20,614 nucleotides of DNA. Source: a virus. Both the position numbers and the translations under genes were made by a program. Shown here in pieces: positions 1-6,492 of the stretch. The stretch is taken from IMG/VR virus record IMGVR_UViG_3300025120_000722, positions 1-20,614 of that record; one strand, given 5' to 3'. The notes under the pieces were generated by a model that was not told the DNA's origin, did not search any database, and worked only from the letters and a program-made list of their open reading frames with translations. Positions within the stretch are counted from its first letter, which is position 1, and the number at the start of each line of letters is the position of its first letter.

Positions 1-135
1 AGGCACCTCACCCTCTGAAGCATCACGTAATCGTAGAATATTAACCAAAGCATCATATGTTCTAGCAAATACAGAATTATTATTTCTTTCTGCGTATGAT
101 AACTCTGGGTATACTCCCTTACTAAACAAACTCAT
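1..135 (-). CDS. N-terminal 45 codons of an unidentified phage protein (runs off the left edge)
   Basis: An open frame begins at ATG 135-133 and stays open to base 1. It starts MSLFSKGVYPELSYAE and contains the segment RTYDALVNILRLRDASEGE. Its start codon overlaps the TAA of the preceding 629-aa tail gene in a TAATG junction, the coupling pattern used throughout this window, so the start is credible. No domain is recognisable in 45 residues. Position after the tail-hub gene makes another tail or virion protein likely, but that is inference only. Confidence 0.75.
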   Translation of the reverse strand, partial: MSLFSKGVYPELSYAERNNNSVFARTYDALVNILRLRDASEGEVP

Positions 136-2024
136 TATCTTGTTCCGTCTCCTTGTCCTTCAGCTCTCCAAGTTCCTAATCTCCAAGATGTATCTGATGC
201 ATCTGAAAAGTATTTAACTTGAAATGATCTGCCTCTGGCACGTAGATTTAATTTAGTTGTTGAAGATGTTAATGTAAAAGGCCCTTTAGTTGTTTCAGTT
301 CCGTTAGGATATCTCTTTGATTTCATCTGAAATTTTATTTGAGAACCTGAAAAGAATTTAGTATCGGGTATAATTCTACTCATGAATATTAAGTTATCGC
401 CATTCTCATCACCACTAAAGAATCCAGTTTCAACTGAAGCTGCTAGTGCAGATGTATTGTCATTGACTCCATTCTCATGTTCAAATACATTACCCGAAGA
501 ATCGGTAGCTAATGGAAACTCTTCTATATCAGAATCCGACCAAGCCGTTCTGACTAAAGAACCAATAGCCCATGTGTTATCTACATAATTATAAATGACG
601 TAGTTAGTTATTTCTGTTGTATCTCCTGATGGATAAAACCACCACACTTCTTGAAACTTAGTATTGACTGCGGCAAAAACTTTTTCTCTTTGTATGTTAT
701 TTATATTATCAAATACTGTAGTTCTTACAGGACATTCTAAAGTTTTAACTGCACCATCATAAACATAGAAGTTATCTAAACCCATCCAGTATGCTAAACC
801 TTCAACCATGCCAGGAGCTTTAGGTGCTAAAGAACCTGATGCCTCACTGAGTTGTTGAAAAGAGAATGTAAATGGTGGGCCTATAAATTGCATACTATAC
901 AAATCTCTGTCAGTCCAAACATACATTTGACCACGACCTTTTGTTGCAGAAACTATCCTACTACCTGTTCCTAGTTTTTGTGAACCTGATGTGTTAGTTA
1001 TATCAGCGTTCCATGTAGATAAACTTTCTTGTGAAGAGAAACGAATTGTTGTCTCATCAAAATCTGTAGACCCTTGTGGGTTACAACCAAATACACAAAT
1101 GTGTCTATCTGGTGTGGATACTAATACTCTACCAGTTTTAGTTGGTATCTGTGAAGAGTCACCACTTAAAGTGTTAGTTACAAAGTGTGCTAAAGTTACA
1201 CCTCTATAAGTAGAAGCGCCTGCCAAGAATGCACTAATGTCAAAGTAATATATTGTATCTGTACCATCTGCTGTAGAAGCTATTACATCTTCTCCAAAAG
1301 AATCGAATGACCATACTCTAGGTTCTAATACAATACCAGCTGCTATTGTTCTAGCTGTGCCCCACGTAGATAATGCATAAGTTCCTGCACCCCAACCAAA
1401 TCCTGTTGTTGCATCTGATGGGCCGTTGTTAGTTAAGTAACGTACTCTTACTGTACCACCACCAGCTGTTGATCCTGATGAAGCTGTTCCTGATATACTA
1501 CCTGTGCCCCCTGAGACTGCTGTAATGTTGTAACTGTTTGCTGTTAAAAATTCTACAAAGTATTCACCAGCTGTAATTGTAATTCCGTCTGTAGTTCCTG
1601 TGCCAATAGATTCTATGACAACTCTAGATTGTGGAGTTGTACTTGTGACACCATGATTGGCATCTGTTACTGTTACAGTACTACTACCTGCTGATCCTGT
1701 TGTAAATGGATTAGTAAGGCTTTCTTGGTCTGTTCTGAAGGGTGTGATATCATACACGGCATCACCAAACTCCATGAAGACGTGAGTACTTGTACCATAA
1801 AAATTAAATTTTTTACCAGTAGAATCACGATGATTAAATATAGATCTGCATACCCCAGATAATGTACTGGAACTAAAAGCTTCTCGTTTTTTCCAACCAC
1901 CTATTTTTTCAGGAGCACCTTTTCTGAATCTTATCTTATCTGAATCAGTATATCTTAATCCTGCCTGATAATCTGTAATGTCTGTTACAACCCCTGCAGG
2001 AGCTGTTAATTTGACTAAGGGCAT
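135..2024 (-). CDS. Tail hub / packaged-DNA stabilisation-like protein (P22 gp10-like)
   Basis: This 629-aa protein has no signal peptide or membrane segment. Its N-terminus (MPLVKLTAPAGVV, then KIRFRKGAPEKIGGW near residues 30-44) matches the opening I know from marine podophage proteins compared with P22 gp10, the tail accessory factor that plugs the portal channel after packaging. Residues about 105-195 are Gly/Ser/Thr-rich and beta-prone; the rest carries repeated W/Y/F-rich strands, in keeping with the beta-propeller expected of such hubs. Translation starts at ATG 2024 behind AAGGA. It ends in a TAATG overlap with the next gene. It is separated from the rest of the tail genes by the modification cassette at 2083-6445, whereas gp4-like and adaptor genes lie at 9829-12269. 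The hub role is inferred from N-terminal resemblance, size and context. Confidence 0.6.
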   Translation of the reverse strand: MPLVKLTAPAGVVTDITDYQAGLRYTDSDKIRFRKGAPEKIGGWKKREAFSSSTLSGVCRSIFNHRDSTGKKFNFYGTSTHVFMEFGDAVYDITPFRTDQESLTNPFTTGSAGSSTVTVTDANHGVTSTTPQSRVVIESIGTGTTDGITITAGEYFVEFLTANSYNITAVSGGTGSISGTASSGSTAGGGTVRVRYLTNNGPSDATTGFGWGAGTYALSTWGTARTIAAGIVLEPRVWSFDSFGEDVIASTADGTDTIYYFDISAFLAGASTYRGVTLAHFVTNTLSGDSSQIPTKTGRVLVSTPDRHICVFGCNPQGSTDFDETTIRFSSQESLSTWNADITNTSGSQKLGTGSRIVSATKGRGQMYVWTDRDLYSMQFIGPPFTFSFQQLSEASGSLAPKAPGMVEGLAYWMGLDNFYVYDGAVKTLECPVRTTVFDNINNIQREKVFAAVNTKFQEVWWFYPSGDTTEITNYVIYNYVDNTWAIGSLVRTAWSDSDIEEFPLATDSSGNVFEHENGVNDNTSALAASVETGFFSGDENGDNLIFMSRIIPDTKFFSGSQIKFQMKSKRYPNGTETTKGPFTLTSSTTKLNLRARGRSFQVKYFSDASDTSWRLGTWRAEGQGDGTR

Positions 2025-2082
2025 TGTTTTCCTTCGTTTAAATAAATTAGCTTCTTTAATTTACCACGTTTTATCTAAACAT

Positions 2083-2673
2083 TCAAGGCTTAGTTATAGC
2101 AAAATTGTATGCTAAAGTTATTCTAGAGTCTTTTAATTTGTGCTGTTCTACAGCGTGATGGATATGACTCCTAAATATTAACAGTTTTCCTTCTATAGAT
2201 TCATGAGTAATATGGGCATATGGATCTTCTTTGTTGTATTTTAATTCTACCATATCTTCTACAGGTGATTTAAACCACACCTTGCTACCACCTTTGGGTG
2301 ATTTTAAAAAATATATAACAGACAATGCTGAACCTGTGTGCAAATGAAACTCTTGAAAATCTCCTTTATTGTATACATTAAACCAGCCATTTTCTGGTTT
2401 GACATTAGAACCAATATAATTGCTACCCATATATTCTCCCACTTTGTCAAATATCCATTTATGTAAACCAGCAAAAACTTTATCCTCAAGTAGATTATAA
2501 TCTGTATGTATTGTGTTGTAAGTCTTATTGGCCAACCAACCTGTACCACCTGGTTTTGTTTTATTTTTTATTTCTAAACATCTTGTTACTAGTTTATCTT
2601 TTATATTTTTGTTGTTTTTATTAAACGAATATCCTATACCCGTAGCAAAAAATTTCTCTGTTATTACTTCCAT
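2083..2673 (-). CDS. 2-oxoglutarate/Fe(II)-dependent oxygenase (2OG-FeII_Oxy_5-like)
   Basis: This 196-aa protein should catalyse Fe(II)- and 2-oxoglutarate-dependent hydroxylation in the cytoplasm; the substrate is unknown. Residues 97-125 (GWFNVYNKG, FHLHTGSALSVIYFL) and 162-191 (GKLLIFRSHIHHAVEQH, SRITLAYNF) follow the pattern of the phage/cyanobacterial 2OG-FeII_Oxy_5 group: a core strand with H110 and H112, then a distal His (H170/H172/H173) and R184 suited to binding the co-substrate carboxylate. ATG 2673 has a strong TAGGAGG site and overlaps the end of the preceding oxygenase gene by 10 bases. It is the last gene of the cassette. Which His residues bind iron cannot be settled by eye, since no canonical HxD is obvious. 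The family call is fairly secure. Confidence 0.78.
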   Translation of the reverse strand: MEVITEKFFATGIGYSFNKNNKNIKDKLVTRCLEIKNKTKPGGTGWLANKTYNTIHTDYNLLEDKVFAGLHKWIFDKVGEYMGSNYIGSNVKPENGWFNVYNKGDFQEFHLHTGSALSVIYFLKSPKGGSKVWFKSPVEDMVELKYNKEDPYAHITHESIEGKLLIFRSHIHHAVEQHKLKDSRITLAYNFAITKP

Positions 2674-3125
2674 TTAAGTCCTCCTACTGCAACTCGTTTA
2701 CTTAGTGTAGATTGTAACCCTTCATGTTCTATATCAGCATCAAATAAAATCAGCTTACCTTTTTCAGGCTTTTCTGATATTGTCTTACCGTCTTTATAAA
2801 ACAGTGTGTCACCGTCTGAATCATTTAAATATAATATAAAAGATCTATCTTCATGCTCTATGTGATTATGTGGGTCTTGATAACCTCCACTAAAATATTC
2901 TACTAAATGCATATGATAAAAGTCGTAGTCTTTATGCAATTCTAATTCTTTAATTAACTTTGAATGCAATGTAGGATATAAAACATTACCAGTTTGGTAT
3001 CCATTTTGTGTTTTGTTTTTTGCATTCTTTATTTCTAATACTGGAGTTCTTGCTTTCCAATAGTCTAATAGATCTGACAACTCATTAATTAAATTGTCAT
3101 TCTTTATATATATTACTTTAAACAT
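2664..3125 (-). CDS. Small 2-oxoglutarate/Fe(II)-dependent oxygenase
   Basis: This 153-aa protein is short for the superfamily, but the C-terminal half has the full double-stranded beta-helix signature: H91-E-D93 as the HxD, then FILYLNDSDGDTLFY, then KGKLILFDADIEHEG with distal H134, then R144 for 2-oxoglutarate. Nearby H86 and H88 make the metal-site assignment slightly ambiguous. It is a predicted soluble hydroxylase of unknown substrate. Its ATG (3125) overlaps the previous gene's stop by 8 bases and has no strong ribosome site, so it is probably translated by coupling. It is clearly diverged from its three neighbours rather than a recent duplicate. Confidence 0.8.
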   Translation of the reverse strand: MFKVIYIKNDNLINELSDLLDYWKARTPVLEIKNAKNKTQNGYQTGNVLYPTLHSKLIKELELHKDYDFYHMHLVEYFSGGYQDPHNHIEHEDRSFILYLNDSDGDTLFYKDGKTISEKPEKGKLILFDADIEHEGLQSTLSKRVAVGGLKWK

Positions 3126-3726
3126 TTTTAAAATATTGTGGTAATCCTAAGAATGGTCTTGTATCATAGATATAATTTTTATCATCAGTAAAGTGAAAAA
3201 ATACTTGTGCACAATCATCTCCTTCAAAGGCATCTCTCCAATGTTCCAACTCACATCCTCTATACATTAACATATCTCCTGGATTTAAATTTACCTCTAC
3301 TCCTTTTTTATTTGATTCCCCAGATGGTTCTAAATAAATGGGCCACGCATCTCCTCCTATGTTCATCGTTGTAGAAATTTTACACGATGGTCTATCTTTA
3401 TGTCTTTTTAAAATATCTCCTTTTTTATATATTCTATAATATGTATAAGTAGAATGTAAATTTAATTTACTTTCTTTTTCTAGTATAGGTCTTATGTCTC
3501 TTTCTAATAATAAATCAAATACAGGATCACCATACATGCCATATGTATCAGGTACTTGCCTATCACCAAATACTCCATGGTCTACACTAAAGTAAGTTAT
3601 GTATTTAGTTTCAAATTTAAATTTAGAAATGTTTCTTTGCAACAACATATAATCATAAAGAAAGTTAGCAAACTTTTTATCTATTGCATTTGGTACAACT
3701 AAGTAATTGTCTTCTGCAAAACTCAT
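3118..3726 (-). CDS. 2-oxoglutarate/Fe(II) oxygenase-like protein with an atypical co-substrate site
   Basis: This 202-aa protein has the metal triad of the superfamily: H109-K-D111 (KRHKDRPSCKISTTMNIGG) and distal H162 (MYRGCELEHWRDAF). Where an Arg normally follows the distal His by about ten residues I see D171-C-A-Q174, so 2-oxoglutarate may be bound differently (R164 is a candidate). From memory the GCELEHWR pattern recurs in marine phage oxygenases. The frame could be extended to a GTG at 3750, but ATG 3726 forms a precise ATGA overlap with the upstream gene and is preferred. Substrate unknown. It is the third oxygenase of the cassette. Confidence 0.75.
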   Translation of the reverse strand: MSFAEDNYLVVPNAIDKKFANFLYDYMLLQRNISKFKFETKYITYFSVDHGVFGDRQVPDTYGMYGDPVFDLLLERDIRPILEKESKLNLHSTYTYYRIYKKGDILKRHKDRPSCKISTTMNIGGDAWPIYLEPSGESNKKGVEVNLNPGDMLMYRGCELEHWRDAFEGDDCAQVFFHFTDDKNYIYDTRPFLGLPQYFKNV

Positions 3727-4295
3727 ACAAAATTTGTTCCTCTCAACCACGTTACTGCAGAATATCTAACACCTTTAGTAACTGGCATTACTTTGTGCCA
3801 TAAGAATGAAGGAAATATTACAAAACTTCCTTTTGGTTTTAATTCAGAAACAGTTAAATCTTTTGATGGTTTAACAACATTTGCATTACTTAATAAGAAA
3901 TTACCACCCTCATATTCTGATGGATCACTTAACGCTATTACAACTGATAACTTTCTAATTGTGTCACCATCTGAATTAAAATCATAATGCCAATCATAAT
4001 GTTGTCCTGGTTTATATTCTGTGAATTGAACTGGCTCAGATTTTTCATACTGAAAATTCCAACCAGCATTTTTATTAGCTTCATGTACAAATGGAAATAT
4101 TAAACCATATAACCAATCTTCATCTATCCACGATACATTAGAATTTCTTAATTTTAAATCTTGTTTAGCTGGGTCTGTATTATCACCAGCCAATGCTACA
4201 TCTAGTTTTTTATCTTTGCCTACTTTTATTATATTTTCACAGACATTGTGTGGTATGGCTTGGTCAAAATACCAATAGTTATAATCTAATATCAT
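3723..4295 (-). CDS. PKHD-type / prolyl-4-hydroxylase-like 2OG-Fe(II) oxygenase
   Basis: This 190-aa protein is the most canonical oxygenase of the group. The segment 90-105 (QFTEYKPGQHYDWHYD) supplies H103 and D105, LSVVIALSDPSEYEGGNF (116-133) is the typical core strand, and FVIFPSFLWHKVMPV gives distal H167, followed by R177 for 2-oxoglutarate. This is the pattern of the P4Hc/PKHD (PiuC/YbiX-like) family. The predicted reaction is Fe(II)/2OG hydroxylation; substrate unknown. ATG 4295 has AAGGAG five bases upstream and overlaps the carbamoyltransferase C-domain gene in an ATGA junction, which ties the two activities into one translational unit. Confidence 0.88.
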   Translation of the reverse strand: MILDYNYWYFDQAIPHNVCENIIKVGKDKKLDVALAGDNTDPAKQDLKLRNSNVSWIDEDWLYGLIFPFVHEANKNAGWNFQYEKSEPVQFTEYKPGQHYDWHYDFNSDGDTIRKLSVVIALSDPSEYEGGNFLLSNANVVKPSKDLTVSELKPKGSFVIFPSFLWHKVMPVTKGVRYSAVTWLRGTNFV

Positions 4296-4831
4296 ATTAA
4301 CTCCTTACTCTCGGGTAGATATAAATAGTCTATCGCAGATTGTTCAACTACATTCTTTGCATCTTTTAAAGTTTGTACAATAGGATACCCTGCCATATTA
4401 AATGAAGTATTAAATAATATTGGAATCTGTGTTAGGTTGTAAAATTCTTTTATTAAATCATAAAAGTTTTTGTTTGTTTCTCTTCGCAAAGTTTGAACTC
4501 TACACGTACCATCTACATGCGTTATAGCTGGTATAAAAGATTGTTTAGATTTAATTACATCTGCAGCATACATCATAAATGGTGATTCAGTTTCTTTACC
4601 TAAATCAAACCAGTCCTTTGCATATTCATATAAAACGGTACCCGCAAAAGGTCTAAACCATTCTCTTTTCTTTACTGTGTTAACTTTATTTTTACCATCT
4701 GGATTAGATGGATTGTGTAGTATACTTCTATTGCCTAGTGCTCTTGGGCCTGATTCAGATGCCCCCTGAAACATAGCAATTATTTTATTTTCTGTTAGTA
4801 ATTGTGCAACTTCTTTATGTGTTACGACCAT
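4292..4831 (-). CDS. O-carbamoyltransferase, C-terminal domain (NodU/CmcH/TobZ family), separate polypeptide
   Basis: These 179 residues correspond to the C-terminal (Carbam_trans_C-like) half of NodU/CmcH-family enzymes, which transfer a carbamoyl group from carbamoyl phosphate via carbamoyl-AMP to a hydroxyl. Visible motifs are FQGASESGPRALGNRSIL (21-38), KKREWFRPFA (54-63), HVDGTCRVQT (105-114) and LFNTSFN (139-145). The family usually has FGPRALGNRS, so here Phe is replaced by Ser. The N-terminal half is encoded just upstream in another frame (4815-5903), overlapping by 17 bases. An AGGAG lies ten bases before ATG 4831, so the domain can be translated on its own. The stop overlaps the next oxygenase by ATGA. 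The two proteins presumably assemble into one enzyme. Confidence 0.88.
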   Translation of the reverse strand: MVVTHKEVAQLLTENKIIAMFQGASESGPRALGNRSILHNPSNPDGKNKVNTVKKREWFRPFAGTVLYEYAKDWFDLGKETESPFMMYAADVIKSKQSFIPAITHVDGTCRVQTLRRETNKNFYDLIKEFYNLTQIPILFNTSFNMAGYPIVQTLKDAKNVVEQSAIDYLYLPESKELI

Positions 4832-5903
4832 AGTATATATTCTCCTGTCTTCTAATTGTCATATCTTTTGCTTCACCATGATACAACATCTTAGCTGCTC
4901 CCATTGAAGTTCCTGCATCATTAGATAAAGGTTCTATATATAAAGAAACGTCATCGGGTAACGATTTCATTATATCATAATTGGTTACGCAATTCAAGAA
5001 GTAACCACCACTCAAACAAACCTTTTTTGTTTTGGTTTTTTGCACCCAATCTAATACATATTCTTTTACATGCTTTTGAGTTTCTGTTTGTAAGGCATAA
5101 GCAAAGTCTGCTCCAGCTTGAAAATTATCTTTAGCTAAATTCATGTATGGGTAATTTTTATTATTAATAAACATCCTAGTTAGATTGTCATCTATATAAA
5201 ATAACCTGTTATTTAATTTACCATCAACATATATTGGAGGAACACAATCATTAGGTTTACCGTAGCTTGCCATACCCATAAGTTTGCCAGCATCCATATG
5301 TGCAAAACCAAAAAACTCAGAGCTATGGCCAAATGCTTGAGCTGGACTCATGTGATTACTGACATGCATCTTGCTATCTATATCTAATTTACCTGTTACT
5401 TCTGTAGGATAGCTTATATGTTTTTCTAACAATTCAAAAGCTGCTGGGTAAGAGCCTTGAAATACTGATGTGTGTTCTCTGCCATATACTTTTTGACCAT
5501 CTAGTTTAAAGTAAACTTCTGAACCCATACCATCTATAACTATACATAAAGCATCTTCAAAACCTGAATTGTAAAAACTACAAGCAGCATGAAGTTGATG
5601 ATGATGACTACTTAAGTCTGTAGTTTTAAATGGTTTGCCTTTAAATGAGCGAGATAAATTATCTACAAAATGCGTAAATATATCTTTGCCTTCCCAATAA
5701 TCTATATCTTGTTCGGCGAAAGCTGCTATACCTAATCTGTCTATGTGATCTACATACTTAGTTATTTCTAACATAGCGTGTATTGGAAGACAGTCGTATT
5801 TTATTTTTGTTAATCTTTCGTTTTCTAAATGTAATAAGACTTCACCATCTTTAACTAAACAGACAGAAGCGTTATGATTACGATTTATACCTAAGCAGAT
5901 CAC
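4815..5903 (-). CDS. O-carbamoyltransferase, N-terminal Kae1-like domain (NodU/CmcH/TobZ family)
   Basis: These 362 residues form the N-terminal (Carbam_trans_N-like) domain of NodU/CmcH carbamoyltransferases, an ASKHA/Kae1-type fold. Motifs in order are GINRNHNAS (5-13), ENER (27-30), HHHQLHAA (100-107, metal-ligand region), VIDGMG (122-127), KLMGMASYG (207-215), LSGGYFLN (297-304) and SNDAGTSMGA (327-336). The frame then ends within about 26 residues, where family members normally run on into the C-terminal domain; that domain is present as a separate gene in the +1 frame. The start is GTG at 5903 in a GTGA overlap with the preceding gene, with no good ribosome site, so coupling is likely. 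The acceptor is unknown: sugar, nucleobase or hydroxylated residue. Confidence 0.88.
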   Translation of the reverse strand: MICLGINRNHNASVCLVKDGEVLLHLENERLTKIKYDCLPIHAMLEITKYVDHIDRLGIAAFAEQDIDYWEGKDIFTHFVDNLSRSFKGKPFKTTDLSSHHHQLHAACSFYNSGFEDALCIVIDGMGSEVYFKLDGQKVYGREHTSVFQGSYPAAFELLEKHISYPTEVTGKLDIDSKMHVSNHMSPAQAFGHSSEFFGFAHMDAGKLMGMASYGKPNDCVPPIYVDGKLNNRLFYIDDNLTRMFINNKNYPYMNLAKDNFQAGADFAYALQTETQKHVKEYVLDWVQKTKTKKVCLSGGYFLNCVTNYDIMKSLPDDVSLYIEPLSNDAGTSMGAAKMLYHGEAKDMTIRRQENIYYGRNT

Positions 5904-6445
5904 GGAATAGTTATACCAATAGATAATTTTTTATCTGTTGTTTTAATCACCTCGTGTCTTGTAAATCTAGGAATTAATAAAGTATCATTAGCTTGTAATG
6001 TAACTTCTTCACTGCTAACTAACCAATGTCCTGTTCCATATATTTGTTTAACGATCACATCAAAATCGTGTTCATGCATAGTGTAACTTATTTTCTGCCC
6101 CCCTGGCTTAGCAAAAACAAAGTTTGCATTTACTGTATCACCTACTAATCTTTTGCAGATTAAATCTAATTCCCTTAATTCTTTTGTTAAATCTAATACA
6201 CTATTTAACACAGTCATAAAACCGTTGTCATAATACTTCTTCCATTCTTCATAGACAAAGTAACCATCGTAACTGTAAAAAGGAAATACTAATATGCCAC
6301 TGCTATTTAATATCTCTACACCGTATTGACCCCATGAATATTTTAAAGGCCATCGTTTTCTTATTTGTAAAAGATCTAATACATCATCTTCCTTTAACGG
6401 AATATGCAAGTCTTTTAATTCTTGTTCTAGTTTATTTAAATACAC
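5900..6445 (-). CDS. Cupin / JmjC-like putative metal-dependent oxygenase
   Basis: This 181-aa protein has an alpha-helical N-terminus and a C-terminal cupin barrel. Residues 121-141 contain MHEHDFDVIVKQIYGTGHW, followed by NDTLLIPRFTRHEV (153-166) with the second-motif His at 164. The order H-x-H/D, DV, Q, G-x-G/K-x-W, D-x-L-x-IP, H resembles the ribosomal-oxygenase (YcfD/ROX-type) JmjC group. The usual HxD is H124-E-H126 here, so a plain cupin metal site is equally possible. It is the first gene of the modification cassette. Translation begins at GTG 6445, five bases after AGGAG; no ATG fits. It follows a terminator-like hairpin and overlaps the carbamoyltransferase by GTGA. Function inferred; substrate unknown. 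Confidence 0.62.
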   Translation of the reverse strand: MYLNKLEQELKDLHIPLKEDDVLDLLQIRKRWPLKYSWGQYGVEILNSSGILVFPFYSYDGYFVYEEWKKYYDNGFMTVLNSVLDLTKELRELDLICKRLVGDTVNANFVFAKPGGQKISYTMHEHDFDVIVKQIYGTGHWLVSSEEVTLQANDTLLIPRFTRHEVIKTTDKKLSIGITIP

Positions 6446-6456
6446 ACACTCTCCTG

Positions 6457-6483
6457 TAAAAGAGGGGGCAGTCTCCCACCCCC
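6457..6483 (-). terminator. Terminator-like hairpin between the polyglycine gene and the modification cassette
   Basis: On the minus strand five G pair with five C (6479-6483 with 6464-6468). The stem is extended by T-G, G-T and G-C pairs and closes on a GAGA tetraloop of the stable GNRA type. It is followed by TCTTTTA. The U-tract is short, so termination may be partial. The hairpin lies exactly in the 47-base gap between the 6493 stop and the 6445 start. Confidence 0.55.
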
Positions 6484-6492
6484 AGTGTTAGT

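Noticed and set aside
2058-2086. Possible promoter TTGAAT-17-TAAATT before the 629-aa tail gene
   Set aside because: Only four of six bases match in each element, which is expected by chance in A/T-rich DNA.
3727-3750. Longer start (GTG 3750) for the third oxygenase gene
   Set aside because: ATG 3726 gives an exact ATGA overlap with the upstream gene, the rule in this cassette.
4815-4831. Treating the carbamoyltransferase as a frameshifted pseudogene
   Set aside because: All catalytic motifs are intact in both halves, the second half has its own start and ribosome site, and the junction falls between domains; a base error in the sequence still cannot be excluded without reads.
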